From the NCBI RefSeq assembly GCF_000429665.1, contig NZ_AUCH01000016.1, positions 74,219-138,218 on the forward strand: DNA of 64,000 nucleotides, read 5' to 3'. The stretch's first letter is position 1. Each line of letters opens with the position of its first letter. This stretch comes from Azovibrio restrictus DSM 23866 (GTDB taxonomy: Bacteria; Pseudomonadota; Gammaproteobacteria; Burkholderiales; Rhodocyclaceae). The position numbers and the translations under genes were made by a program. Below, one piece after another: positions 16,071-25,730 of the stretch. Below the pieces are notes generated by a model. The model ran no database searches. It was not told where the DNA came from and saw nothing but the letters and a program-made list of their open reading frames with translations.

Positions 16071-18194
16071 TCAGGCGCCTAGGTGGCCGGTCAGGTACAG
16101 GACCAGCAGGGTGAGCAGGATGCCGATCACGATGAACAGGCCCAGGGGGCTTTTCTGTTCCGCGTAGGGGTCCTGGCGGCTGCGGCTGGCTCCTTCGGGG
16201 AGGCGGGCCAGCTGGGTCAGGGCAGTGCCGAAGGGAATGTTGATCCGGGCCCGGGCATTCACCGCCCAGCCGTTGGCATCGAGCAGGGCCGCCAGGCTGC
16301 GGTTCCTCAGCTTGAACCAGGCCATGGCCATGGCCGGGCCGGAAATCAGCAGCAGGATGCCGGCCAGGGCCAGGGGAATCTGCCAGGCCTTGAGCCCCAG
16401 GAAGCCGGTCACCACCGAGGCCAGGGCCGTGCCCAGGGCGCCCAGGGCCAGGCCGATGGCGGCGAAGATGCCGGCAAAGCGGGCCGCATCGAAGGGCGCG
16501 GGTTTGGGGGCTTCGGCTGCCGGGGCGGCGGCCGCAGTCTTGGCGGCGAGCAGCTCATCGGCGCCCTTGGACTTGGCGGCGGCGAATTTCTGCACCTGTT
16601 CCGCCACCAGCCGGGCCACCTTCTTGTAGGGGGACCAGAAGGCCTGGCGCAGGCTGATGGGGTGCTCGACGATGCGGCTCACGGTGGCGTCCCAGTCCTG
16701 GCCGTCCCGGTCGTAGAACACCCCGTTGCGGCCCACCAGCAGCTGATCCGCATCCCCGGCGGTGACGGCGGCGGCGATCTGCTTTCTGGCCCCGGCCCGG
16801 CTGCAGTCGCAATACAGCAGGTAGAGGCCTGAGAGGCCGGCCAGGCTGGCGTGTCTGGCCGGGTCCAGCACTTCCAGGGTGAGTTCGCAGCTGCGTCCGT
16901 CGATGTACAGGGTGCCGGCCTGGAAGGCGGCGGCCTGCTGGCGGCTGTAGAAGTCCCGGAAGGCCACGAAGTTGTGCACCAGCCGGGGCAGGTCCCGCAC
17001 GTAGCGGGTGATCTGGTCGGCGGCGGCGATGGCTTCGGCCTCGGGCTGCAGGGCCTGGTCGGCGGCGATCAGGGCCTGCAGCCGGGCGGGCAGGTCACCG
17101 TCCGCCAGGGCTTCCAGCCGGGCCGGCTCCCAGCTTCCCAGGGGGCTCTCCGGCCGGGCCGCCTGCCAGGCCTGGTAGGCGGCCATGGTCTGGCAGAGGC
17201 TGTGCCAGCCGGCCTCGTCCAGGGTTTCCCGCTCCCCCAGCAGGGGCTGCACCAGTTGTTCCCGGAAGGCAGCCATGGCGGCGCCCCAGGCCGGATTGAT
17301 GCCATTGCTCAGGGGCAGGGGGCGGCCTGCCTCCACCAGGGCCAGGGGCAGGGCGGCCATGGCGGCGCTGCTCTCGTCCAGCTGCTGCAGGCCCAGGGCC
17401 TTGAACTGCTCCTCGGCGCCATTGACCAGGGCGCCGGCCTTGGGGTCGAAGGCCGCCAGGCGGCAACGGGTGAAGTAGTCGTCGATTTTGGCGGCCACGG
17501 CGGCCAGGGCGGCGCCGGCCGCAGCGGTGGCCGGCCCCAGGGGCTGGCAGCCCGGTTCCCGGGCGGGGGCCTGCTGCCAGGCGTTGAGCTGCTGCAGCTC
17601 GGCCTGGAAGCGTTCGTACAGGGGTTGATCCACCCCCGCCTGACCGTTGCGGTCCAGGGGGCCGGCGTAGGCACTGGCCAGGTCGCCGATCAGGGCGGCC
17701 AGCTCTGCGTCTTCCGTGCTGGCGGGGGTGACGATGCCGTCCCCGTTCAGGGGCTGGGCGGCGAAGCGCTGTACGGCCTCGCAGGTGTCGGCCACGCTGA
17801 TTTCCGTGGCGCCCGCCTTGTCCAGCCCGGCCAGGATGTGTTCCAGGGCGGCCCGCAGGGCCGGGTGGGCGGCTGCATCCAGCCATTCCAGGGCCAGGGC
17901 GGGGCTGCCCTGGACCAGGACTTCCTTGTGCTTGAGCCGGGCGCCGGCCCAGTCCAGGGCGGCCAGCAGTTCCGGCGGGCGGATGTGGCCGTCCCCGTCC
18001 GTGTCCACCAGGGCCAGGGTCTTCTCGTCCAGGGCCAGGCCCCGGGCCGGCACCGACAGGGCCACCCAGAGCTTCTGGTCCAGTTCCGCCAGGCGGGCCA
18101 GGTCGGCCCAGGTTTCCAGCTTGACCTGGTCGAAGCCGCCGACGCGGAAGAACTGCCAGGGGTGGGGGGGACGGTTTTGTTCCAGCGTGCTCAT
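16071..18194 (-). CDS. EF-hand-containing membrane protein of unknown function
   Basis: I do not recognise a named family for this 707-residue protein. Residues 64-75 form a textbook EF-hand loop (DTDGDGHIRPPE), and a second partial calcium-loop-like stretch (LNGDGIVTPAS) lies near residue 150. The long middle part is Ala/Leu/Gln-rich and helical, without a signal peptide. The C-terminal quarter has about two to three membrane helices in a hairpin (FAGIFAAIGLALGALGTALASV; IPLALAGILLLISGPAMAMAWF) and a last one at the end (LGLFIVIGILLTLLVLYL). It lies between glnE (10 bases upstream) and mtnA. Calcium binding is predicted from the loop; the function is unknown. Confidence 0.75.
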   Translation of the reverse strand: MSTLEQNRPPHPWQFFRVGGFDQVKLETWADLARLAELDQKLWVALSVPARGLALDEKTLALVDTDGDGHIRPPELLAALDWAGARLKHKEVLVQGSPALALEWLDAAAHPALRAALEHILAGLDKAGATEISVADTCEAVQRFAAQPLNGDGIVTPASTEDAELAALIGDLASAYAGPLDRNGQAGVDQPLYERFQAELQQLNAWQQAPAREPGCQPLGPATAAAGAALAAVAAKIDDYFTRCRLAAFDPKAGALVNGAEEQFKALGLQQLDESSAAMAALPLALVEAGRPLPLSNGINPAWGAAMAAFREQLVQPLLGERETLDEAGWHSLCQTMAAYQAWQAARPESPLGSWEPARLEALADGDLPARLQALIAADQALQPEAEAIAAADQITRYVRDLPRLVHNFVAFRDFYSRQQAAAFQAGTLYIDGRSCELTLEVLDPARHASLAGLSGLYLLYCDCSRAGARKQIAAAVTAGDADQLLVGRNGVFYDRDGQDWDATVSRIVEHPISLRQAFWSPYKKVARLVAEQVQKFAAAKSKGADELLAAKTAAAAPAAEAPKPAPFDAARFAGIFAAIGLALGALGTALASVVTGFLGLKAWQIPLALAGILLLISGPAMAMAWFKLRNRSLAALLDANGWAVNARARINIPFGTALTQLARLPEGASRSRQDPYAEQKSPLGLFIVIGILLTLLVLYLTGHLGA

Positions 18195-18204
18195 GGGGGC
18201 TCCT

Positions 18205-20913
18205 TTACGCGAACAGGGTGTGCCAGAGGGCGGTGACGGCGGTGATGTGGCTTTCTACCCCTTCCCGGGGCAGGCGGGACTTGGGCGCATCGTTGAGGCG
18301 TTTGACGTGCTGCAGGCGCCGGTATTCCCGGTAGGCGTTGCGGGCACCATCGGCCAGTTCGGCCGGAATCAGCCCCAGCTCGGCGGCCATCCTGAGCAGG
18401 GCGATGTTGCCCAGGTTGGCGGTGAGTTCCGGGTACTGGTGGGCATGGCCCAGGATCAGGTACTGGACCATGAACTCCACGTCGATGATGCCGCCCGGGT
18501 CCTGCTTCAGGTCGAACAGTTCCGGCTCCTTGCTGCCATGACTGTCGAGCATCTTCTGGCGCATGGCCAGCACTTCCTCCCGGAGTCTGGCCAGGTCCCG
18601 GGGCTGGCAGAGGATTTCCCGGCGCACTGCCTCGAAGCGCCGGCCCAGCTCCGGGTCCCCGGCCACGCAGCGGGCCCGGGTCAGGGCCTGGTGCTCCCAG
18701 ACCCAGGCTTCCTTGAGCTGGTATTCCCGGAAGGCTTCCAGGCTGCACACCAGCAGGCCCGAGTCGCCGTTGGGCCGCAGCCGCAGGTCGGTTTCGAACA
18801 GCAGGCCGGCGGGGGTCTGGCTGGAGAGCCAGGTGTTGATGCGCTGACCCAGGCGGGTGTAGTTCTGCTGGGCCGCCGGGTCCTGGTCCCGCTCGTCGCT
18901 CAGGTACACCAGGTCCAGGTCCGAGGCGTAGCCCAGTTCCTTCCCACCCAGCTTGCCGTAGCCGATGATGGCGAAGGCCGGCTGGGCCCGGTGCGGGTTC
19001 CTGAGCTTGGCCCAGCACAGGCGCAGGGTGGTCTCCACCATGATTTCGGCCAGCTCGGTGAGGTGGTCGGAGATGCGCTCGATGCTGTGCAGCCCGGCCA
19101 GGTCCTGGGCCAGCAGGCGGAATACCTGGGCGTGGTGCATTTCCCGCAGCAGGTCCATCTCCCGTTCCGTATCCCCGTCGGCCTCCGCCAGGCGGCGCTC
19201 CAGGTCGCTGCGGAAGGCGGGCCAGTCGGTGGCCACCTCCAGCAGGCGGGCATCCAGGAGCTCATCGAGCAGGATGGGGTGGCGGTTCAGGTAGACGGCG
19301 GCCCAGGAGGAGGCGCCGACGATGTCGGCCACCTTCTGCAGGGCCTGGGGATACTGCTGCAGCAGGGCCAGGTAGGCGCCCCGGCGGGCGATGGTTTCCA
19401 GAAAGTCCAGGCCCCGGGTCAGGACCAGGTCCGGGTCCGGGGCGGCCCGGGCGATTTCCAGCAGACGGGGTCCCACGGCATCCAGCCGTTCCCGGTTGCT
19501 GCTCGGCAGCTGCTGGTAGCGGCCCGAGTGGCGCAGGGCTTCGAGGCGCTCCCAGATCCGGGCCGGCTGGCGGTAGCCCAGTTCCCCCAAGCGTTCCTGA
19601 GCCAGCTCCGTTTCCATGGGGCCGAGCCAGAGCCCGGCCAGGGGATGCTCGCCTTCTTCCGGGTCCGAGAAGATGGCTTCGAAGTGGCTGTTCACCTTTT
19701 CCCGATGCCCGTTCAGCACGGCCAGCAGGCTGGCCCAGTCGGGGAAATCCATGCTGGCGGCGATCAGGGCCTGCTCCGCCGCGCCTTCGGGCAGCATGTG
19801 GGTCTGCTGGTCGGCCACGTACTGGAGCCGGTGTTCCAGGCGGCGCAGGAACTGGTAGGCGTCGGCAAGTTCGGCCTCCGTCTCCTTCCGGATGGTGCCC
19901 CGTTCTGCCAGCTGCTTCAGCACCGATAGGGTGGGGCGGATCTGCAGGCCCGGGTCCCGGCCGCCGCGGATCAGCTGGAACACCTGGGCGATGAACTCGA
20001 TTTCCCGGATGCCCCCGGGGCCCAGCTTGATGTGCTCGGCCATGTCCTTCCTCGCCACTTCCCGGCGGATCTGGGCGTGCAGGTCGCGCATGGCGTTGAT
20101 GGCGCCGAAATCCAGGTACTTGCGGAACACGAAGGGGCGGGACACCTTGCCCAGGGCCGCCATCCATTCGGCCTGGTGGCCGGCAGCATTGGCGCCGGTG
20201 TTCATGACCCGGGCCTTGATCCAGGCGTAGCGCTCCCACTCCCGGCCCTGGGTGATGAAGTAGTTCTCCAGGGCGTCCAGGGAGCAGACCAGGGGACCGG
20301 AGTCCCCGTTGGGGCGCAGGCGCATGTCCACCCGGAACACCTGGCCGTCGCCGGTGACTTCCCCCAGGGCGGCGATCAGGCGCTTGCCCAGGCGGTTGAA
20401 GAAATCGAAGTTGTCGATCTTTTTCGGCCCGGCGGTTTCCCCGTCCTCGGGATAGATGAAGATGTAATCCACGTCCGAGGAGACATTGAGCTCCCGCCCG
20501 CCCAGCTTGCCCATGCCGATCACCAGCAGGCGCTGGGGCCGGCCCTGGTGGTCCAGGGGTTCCCCGTAAGTCTGCACCAGCTGCCGGTGGTGGTAGTCCA
20601 GGGCCACGTTGGTGGTGACGTCGGCCAGCAGGGTCATGCTCTCGACCACCTCGGCCAGGGAGGCCAGCCCGCACAGGTCCCGCAGTTCCAGGTGGGCCAT
20701 GGCCTGCTGCCGCAGGCGGCGCAGCTGACGTTTCAGGATTTCCTCATCCCCGGCCTCGGGGCGCAGGGCGCTGTGGAGCAGGTCTTCGGACAGGGGGTGG
20801 AGCCAGTGTTGCTGCAGGATTCCGGGTAGTTCGGGGCGGGCGTTGAAGAGCTGGCGCAGGTACTGGCTGTGGGCCAGGGCCGGGGCCCAGCGGGGCTCGA
20901 GGATGTTTTCCAT
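18205..20913 (-). CDS. glnE: Bifunctional glutamine synthetase adenylyltransferase / adenylyl-removing enzyme
   Basis: The 902-residue enzyme adenylylates glutamine synthetase when nitrogen is plentiful and de-adenylylates it when scarce, under control of PII. Two nucleotidyltransferase domains are visible, each with a GxGKLGG(R/K)EL...SD(V/L)D motif. The N-terminal adenylyl-removing copy is GMGKLGGRELNVSSDVDYIF and the C-terminal adenylyltransferase copy is GYGKLGGKELGYASDLDLVY. Each is followed by an MRLRPNGDSG or LRLRPNGDSG loop. The start is ATG at 20913 (MENILEPRW). The open frame continues much further upstream, but only antisense to yhdP, and that part is not real. It is divergent from yhdP with about 87 bases between. 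Confidence 0.96.
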   Translation of the reverse strand: MENILEPRWAPALAHSQYLRQLFNARPELPGILQQHWLHPLSEDLLHSALRPEAGDEEILKRQLRRLRQQAMAHLELRDLCGLASLAEVVESMTLLADVTTNVALDYHHRQLVQTYGEPLDHQGRPQRLLVIGMGKLGGRELNVSSDVDYIFIYPEDGETAGPKKIDNFDFFNRLGKRLIAALGEVTGDGQVFRVDMRLRPNGDSGPLVCSLDALENYFITQGREWERYAWIKARVMNTGANAAGHQAEWMAALGKVSRPFVFRKYLDFGAINAMRDLHAQIRREVARKDMAEHIKLGPGGIREIEFIAQVFQLIRGGRDPGLQIRPTLSVLKQLAERGTIRKETEAELADAYQFLRRLEHRLQYVADQQTHMLPEGAAEQALIAASMDFPDWASLLAVLNGHREKVNSHFEAIFSDPEEGEHPLAGLWLGPMETELAQERLGELGYRQPARIWERLEALRHSGRYQQLPSSNRERLDAVGPRLLEIARAAPDPDLVLTRGLDFLETIARRGAYLALLQQYPQALQKVADIVGASSWAAVYLNRHPILLDELLDARLLEVATDWPAFRSDLERRLAEADGDTEREMDLLREMHHAQVFRLLAQDLAGLHSIERISDHLTELAEIMVETTLRLCWAKLRNPHRAQPAFAIIGYGKLGGKELGYASDLDLVYLSDERDQDPAAQQNYTRLGQRINTWLSSQTPAGLLFETDLRLRPNGDSGLLVCSLEAFREYQLKEAWVWEHQALTRARCVAGDPELGRRFEAVRREILCQPRDLARLREEVLAMRQKMLDSHGSKEPELFDLKQDPGGIIDVEFMVQYLILGHAHQYPELTANLGNIALLRMAAELGLIPAELADGARNAYREYRRLQHVKRLNDAPKSRLPREGVESHITAVTALWHTLFA

Positions 20914-21000
20914 GGATTTTCCAGGGGCGGCGGGGGCGCTCGGGATAAAATGGCGCACCCTGTTATTTAGTCGGACCATTTTAGAGAGCCTTTCTCCGGA

Positions 21001-24000
21001 TTGGCAAAACTCCTGGCAAATTCCTTGGCAAATCTGATCACCCCGGAACTGCGTGCCGCCTGGTATCACCGTCTGCACTTCCTCTGGCCCTGGCTGGCCC
21101 GGAAGCGGGTGCGCACGACCCTGGCCTGGCTGGGCTGGAGCCTGTTCGCCTTGTATCTGGCCTTCACGGTGCTGGTGCTGGTGCTGCGCTACGGGGTGCT
21201 GCCGGAGATTCACCGCTACCAGGGCGACATCGAGGCGGCGGCCAGCGAAGCCCTGGGGCTGCCGGTCAGCGCCGCTCACCTGGAGGCCCGGTGGACCGGC
21301 CTCAACCCCACCCTGGTGCTGGACGACGTGCGCCTGCTCAATCCGGCGGGAGATCCGGCCCTGACCCTGGAGCGGGTCGAGGCCGTCCTGTCCTGGCGCA
21401 GCCTGTGGCGGGGCGAACCCCTGTTTGCCCTGCTGGTGCTGGAGCGTCCGGCCCTGCAGATCCGCCGGGACAGCCAGGGGGAGATTTTCGTGGCCGGCAT
21501 TTCTACCGCCGGGCCCGGGGACGGCCGGGGCCTCCAGTGGGTCCTGGAGCAGACCCGCATCCGCATCCGCAACGCCACCGTGGCCTGGGAGGACGAGCTG
21601 CGCCGGGCGCCGCCCCTGGTCCTGGAAGACCTGCAGTTCGAGCTGCACAACCGGGGCGCCCACCACCGCTTCGGCCTTTCCGCCCTGCCGCCCCCGGCCC
21701 TGGCGGCCCGGCTCGACGTGCGCGGCGACCTGGTGGGAGATGCCGGGGAAAGCCCCGAAGCCTGGCGGGGTGACCTCTACACCCGCCTCGATTACGTGGA
21801 CCTGGCCGCCTGGAACGCCTGGGTGGATTACCCGGTGGCCCTGCCCCGAGGCCGGGGCGGGCTGCAGCTCTGGGCCGGGCGGGAGGATGGGGCCTGGAAG
21901 GCCACCGCCGACCTGGCCCTCCAGGATCTGCGCCTGCGCCTGGCGCCGGAGCTGCCGGAACTGGACCTGGCCCACCTGGATGGCCGCCTGAAGCTGGCCC
22001 AGGCCCCGGGGTTCCTGCAGCTGGAGACCCGCCAGCTGCGCCTGGACACCCGCAACGGCCTGCGCCTGGAGCCCCTGGATCTGGCCGGCGAGTGGCGGGG
22101 CCAGAGCGGGCAGCCGGGCCAGGGCTCCCTGCGGGCCAATGGTTTCGACCTGGGGGTGCTGGCCGGCCTGGCCGCCCACCTGCCCCTGGATGCCACCAGC
22201 CGCCAGCTGCTGGAGCGGCACCAGCCCCAGGGCCGGGTGCGCCAGCTGCAGATGAGCTGGGACGCCCGGGGCGGCGAGTGGAAGAAATACAGCCTCAAGG
22301 CGGCTTTCGAAGGCCTGGGCCTGAAGGCTGACGGCGTGGTGCCCGGCGCTAGAGGCCTGGTGGGCCAGGTGGAGGCCAGCGAGCAGGGGGGGCGCCTGAG
22401 CCTGGACAGCCGCCGTTCGGCCCTGGACCTGCCCGCCGTCTTTGCCGAGCCGGATATTCCCCTGGAGCGCCTGCTGGCCCAGGTGGACTGGCGGCCGGTC
22501 AAGGACCAGGCCGGCGAAGGGCTGGAAGTGCAGATCGGACGCCTGGATTTCAGCGGCCCCCATGCGGATGGCCATGTGAGCGGCAGCTACCGCACCCTGC
22601 CGGACGGACCGGGGCTGATCGACTTGCAGGGCGGCATTTCCCGGGCCCAGGCCAGCGAGGCCTGGCGCTACATTCCCAAGGCGGTCAATGCCGACGTGCC
22701 GGCCTGGCTGCGCCAGGGGCTGCTGGCCGGTACCGGCGGCGATGCCCGGCTGACCCTGAAGGGCAATCTCAAGGACTTCCCCTTCCGGGACCCGGCCACC
22801 GGCCTGTTCCTGATCACCGCCAAGGCCAAGGATGTGACCATCCACTACGGGCGCGACTGGCCCGTGATCGAAGGGGTGGATGCCGACATGCGCTTTGGCA
22901 TCGGCATGCGCATCCAGGCCCACGCGGGCCGCATCCTGGGCGCCAGGCTGGGGGAAACCTCGGTGGAAATTCCCGATTTCGAGGCCAGCGAGGAGATGCT
23001 GCTGGTGCGCGGGCTGGCTTCCGGGCCCACGGCGGAGTTCCTGAAATTCATCGACAAGAGTCCGGTGGCTGCCACCATCGACCACTTCACCGAGGGCATG
23101 AGCACCCAGGGCAGCGGCCGCCTGGCCCTGGAGCTGGACCTGCCCCTGCGCCATGTGGACGACACCCGCATCCGGGGCCGCTACCACTTCGAGAACAACC
23201 AGGTGGTGTTCGTGCCCGGCCTGCCCCCGGCCAGCGCCGTCCAGGGGCGCCTGGACTTCACCGAAAGCGCCGTCAATGCGCCCGACATCCGCGGCACCTT
23301 CCTGGGTCAGCCCATGCAGCTGAAGGCCCTGTCCGAGGCTGGTGCCGTGCACATCAAGGCGGGCGGCGGCTTTACCGCCCGGGAGCTGAAGCGCCATTTC
23401 AACCTGCCCCTGTTCGACAGCCTGTCAGGGACCTCCAGCTGGCAGGCGGAGGTGAAGGTGCGCAAGAAGAATGCGGACTTCCTGGTGACTTCCAGTCTCC
23501 AGGGCCTCAGTTCCAGCCTGCCGCCCCCGTTCAACAAGCCGGCGGCCGACAGCCTGCCCCTGCGCCTGCAGAAATCGACCCCCGACAGCCATGGCGGACC
23601 GGTCCGGGAGCAGGTCCACCTGAGCCTGGGCAAGGTGCTGGAAGGTCAGCTGCTGCGCCGCCAGCAGGGTGAGGCCATGGTCCTGGAGCGGGGCGTGCTC
23701 GGCATCGGCCAGACGGCCCAGCTGCCGGAGCGGGGCTTGAGCGTGTTCGTCAACCAGGACCGTATCGACCTGGACCAGTGGCGGCTACTGCTGGGCGGAG
23801 CCGCGGGCCCGGCCCGGGAAGGGGGGCTGCCCCTGAACCTGGTGGCCGTACAGGCTCGGGAGCTGACGGCCTTCGGCCGGCCCTTCGGCGAGGTGAGCTT
23901 GCGTCTGCGTCCCGATGGTCAGCGCTGGCGCATCCTGGTGGCGGCCCGGGAAGCCGTGGGCGAGCTGTCCTGGGACGGCACCGGTCAGGGCACGGTGACG

Positions 24001-24891
24001 GCCGACCTGAAACGCCTGCGCCTGGAATCGGGCCAGGACGGGGCGGCCGACTCCGCCCTGCTGGAAAGTCTGCCGGGCATGGACATCAAGGTGGGGGATT
24101 TCGTCGTGGGCCAGCGCCGTTTCGGCCGCCTGGAGCTGAAGGCGGAAAATGCCGGGGGCCGCTGGAACCTGCGCCAGATCCTGATCGACAACCAGGATGG
24201 CCGCCTGACCGGCAACGGGGTCTGGGAGACCGGGGCCGCCAATCGCACCCAGCTGGATTTCCAGCTCCAGGTGAGCGATACCGGCGGGCTCCTGGGCCGC
24301 CTCGGCTATCCGGGCGCCATCAGGGGTGGCACGGCCAAGCTGGCGGGCAAGCTGGACTGGGCCGGGGCGCCGGTGGCCTTCGACCCCGCCACCCTGGGCG
24401 GCACCCTGCAGCTGGAAGCCGCCAAGGGCCAGTTTTCCAAGGTGGAGCCCGGGGTGGGCAAGCTCCTGGGCCTGCTCTCCCTGCAGTCCGTGACCCGGCG
24501 CCTGACCCTGGACTTCCGCGACATCTTTAGCGACGGGTTTGCCTACGACTCCATCGAGGCCAAACTCAAGCTGAAGGGAGGCATCATGCACACGGACGGG
24601 GACCTGAAGATAGACGGCCCGGCGGGCGAGGTGCTGATGAACGGCACGGTGGACATGAAACAGGAGACCCAGAACCTGCTGGTCACCGTGCAGCCCGAGC
24701 TGGGCGGCGTGGCGGCCGTGGGCGCGGCGGTGGCCATCAATCCCGTGGTGGGGGCTGCGGCCCTGCTGGCCCAGAACCTGTTGAAGAATCCCCTCAACAA
24801 GGCTTTCGGCTTCCAGTACCGGGTCACTGGTAGCTGGGCTCAGCCCCAGGTGGACAAGGTGGAGCACAAACCCCAGGAGGCCCAGCCGTGA
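21001..24891 (+). CDS. yhdP: YhdP-type AsmA-like envelope lipid-transport protein
   Basis: The 1296-residue protein belongs to the YhdP/TamB/AsmA family of inner-membrane-anchored periplasmic beta-rich bridge proteins that affect phospholipid traffic to the outer membrane. An N-terminal membrane helix (LAWLGWSLFALYLAFTVLVLVLRYG) is followed by an AsmA-like start (AASEALGLPVSAAHLEARWTGL). The long repetitive beta body ends in a conserved C-terminal module (VGAAVAINPVVGAAALLAQNLLKNPL). The length matches YhdP. No good ATG exists; the TTG at 21001 is used, with TTG 21025 as alternative. The stop overlaps the next GTG start by four bases. Confidence 0.9.
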   Translation: MAKLLANSLANLITPELRAAWYHRLHFLWPWLARKRVRTTLAWLGWSLFALYLAFTVLVLVLRYGVLPEIHRYQGDIEAAASEALGLPVSAAHLEARWTGLNPTLVLDDVRLLNPAGDPALTLERVEAVLSWRSLWRGEPLFALLVLERPALQIRRDSQGEIFVAGISTAGPGDGRGLQWVLEQTRIRIRNATVAWEDELRRAPPLVLEDLQFELHNRGAHHRFGLSALPPPALAARLDVRGDLVGDAGESPEAWRGDLYTRLDYVDLAAWNAWVDYPVALPRGRGGLQLWAGREDGAWKATADLALQDLRLRLAPELPELDLAHLDGRLKLAQAPGFLQLETRQLRLDTRNGLRLEPLDLAGEWRGQSGQPGQGSLRANGFDLGVLAGLAAHLPLDATSRQLLERHQPQGRVRQLQMSWDARGGEWKKYSLKAAFEGLGLKADGVVPGARGLVGQVEASEQGGRLSLDSRRSALDLPAVFAEPDIPLERLLAQVDWRPVKDQAGEGLEVQIGRLDFSGPHADGHVSGSYRTLPDGPGLIDLQGGISRAQASEAWRYIPKAVNADVPAWLRQGLLAGTGGDARLTLKGNLKDFPFRDPATGLFLITAKAKDVTIHYGRDWPVIEGVDADMRFGIGMRIQAHAGRILGARLGETSVEIPDFEASEEMLLVRGLASGPTAEFLKFIDKSPVAATIDHFTEGMSTQGSGRLALELDLPLRHVDDTRIRGRYHFENNQVVFVPGLPPASAVQGRLDFTESAVNAPDIRGTFLGQPMQLKALSEAGAVHIKAGGGFTARELKRHFNLPLFDSLSGTSSWQAEVKVRKKNADFLVTSSLQGLSSSLPPPFNKPAADSLPLRLQKSTPDSHGGPVREQVHLSLGKVLEGQLLRRQQGEAMVLERGVLGIGQTAQLPERGLSVFVNQDRIDLDQWRLLLGGAAGPAREGGLPLNLVAVQARELTAFGRPFGEVSLRLRPDGQRWRILVAAREAVGELSWDGTGQGTVTADLKRLRLESGQDGAADSALLESLPGMDIKVGDFVVGQRRFGRLELKAENAGGRWNLRQILIDNQDGRLTGNGVWETGAANRTQLDFQLQVSDTGGLLGRLGYPGAIRGGTAKLAGKLDWAGAPVAFDPATLGGTLQLEAAKGQFSKVEPGVGKLLGLLSLQSVTRRLTLDFRDIFSDGFAYDSIEAKLKLKGGIMHTDGDLKIDGPAGEVLMNGTVDMKQETQNLLVTVQPELGGVAAVGAAVAINPVVGAAALLAQNLLKNPLNKAFGFQYRVTGSWAQPQVDKVEHKPQEAQP

Positions 24892-25730
24892 GCCCCCGCA
24901 AGCTGCGCATCGCTGGCCTGCAGATGGTTTCCGGCCCCCGGGTGGCGGAAAACCTGGTCGCCGCCGGCCGGCTGGTGGCCGAGGCGGTGGATCAGGGGGC
25001 GGGCGCCGTGGCCCTGCCCGAATATTTTCCCCTGATCGGCGCCGACGACGGGGCCCGGCTGGCGGCCCGGGAGCCCCTGGGGCAGGGGCCGATCCAGGAC
25101 TGGCTGGCCGAGACCGCCAGCCGTTACGGCCTGTGGCTGTTTGCCGGTTCCATTCCCCTGCTCGGCCGGGACCCTGGGCGCATGCTGAATTCCAGCCTGG
25201 TGTTCGATCCCGCCGGGACCTGCGTGGCCCGTTACGACAAGATCCACCTGTTTGCCTTCGACAATGGCAGCGAGCGTTACGACGAGGCCGCCAGCATCGA
25301 GGCCGGGCAGGCCCCGGTGGCCCTGGAAACCCCCTTCGGGCGGGTCGGGCTGTCCATCTGTTACGATCTGCGCTTTCCCGAGCTGTACCGGCACTGGGGC
25401 CCGGTGGACCTGATCCTGGTACCGGCCGCCTTCACCGAAGTCACCGGCCGGGCCCACTGGGAGATCCTGCTCCGGGCCCGGGCCATCGAAAACCAGTGCT
25501 ATGTGCTGGCGGTGGGCCAGGGCGGGCGCCATGAAAACGGCCGCCTGACCCACGGCAACACCATGATCATCGACCCCTGGGGCGAAATCCTGGACCGCAA
25601 GGCCAAGGGGCCGGGACTGGTGATCGCCGAGCTGGACCACGAACGCATCGCCGCGGTGCGCCGGCAATTGCCGGCCCTGGGGCACAGAACCATGGGCTTC
25701 CCACTGGAAGCCCCAGAAGGAGCATCATGA
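24888..25730 (+). CDS. Nit1-type carbon-nitrogen hydrolase, probable deaminated-glutathione amidase
   Basis: This 280-residue nitrilase-superfamily amidase has the Glu-Lys-Cys catalytic triad at E45 (ALPEYF), K118 (YDKIHLF) and C158 (LSICYDLRFPELY). The DLRFPELYR and RAIENQCYV motifs are those of the Nit branch, which repairs deaminated glutathione made by transaminase side reactions. The GTG start at 24888 overlaps the yhdP stop. The stop overlaps the tldD start. The yhdP-nit-tldD order is typical of betaproteobacteria. The specific substrate is inferred from family similarity. Confidence 0.88.
   Translation: MSPRKLRIAGLQMVSGPRVAENLVAAGRLVAEAVDQGAGAVALPEYFPLIGADDGARLAAREPLGQGPIQDWLAETASRYGLWLFAGSIPLLGRDPGRMLNSSLVFDPAGTCVARYDKIHLFAFDNGSERYDEAASIEAGQAPVALETPFGRVGLSICYDLRFPELYRHWGPVDLILVPAAFTEVTGRAHWEILLRARAIENQCYVLAVGQGGRHENGRLTHGNTMIIDPWGEILDRKAKGPGLVIAELDHERIAAVRRQLPALGHRTMGFPLEAPEGAS

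Noticed and set aside
20914..23397. Long minus-strand frame extending glnE to about 1730 residues
   Set aside because: The extension is antisense to yhdP, has no glnE homology and a Gly/Gln/His-rich composition typical of GC-rich shadow frames. The true start is ATG 20913.
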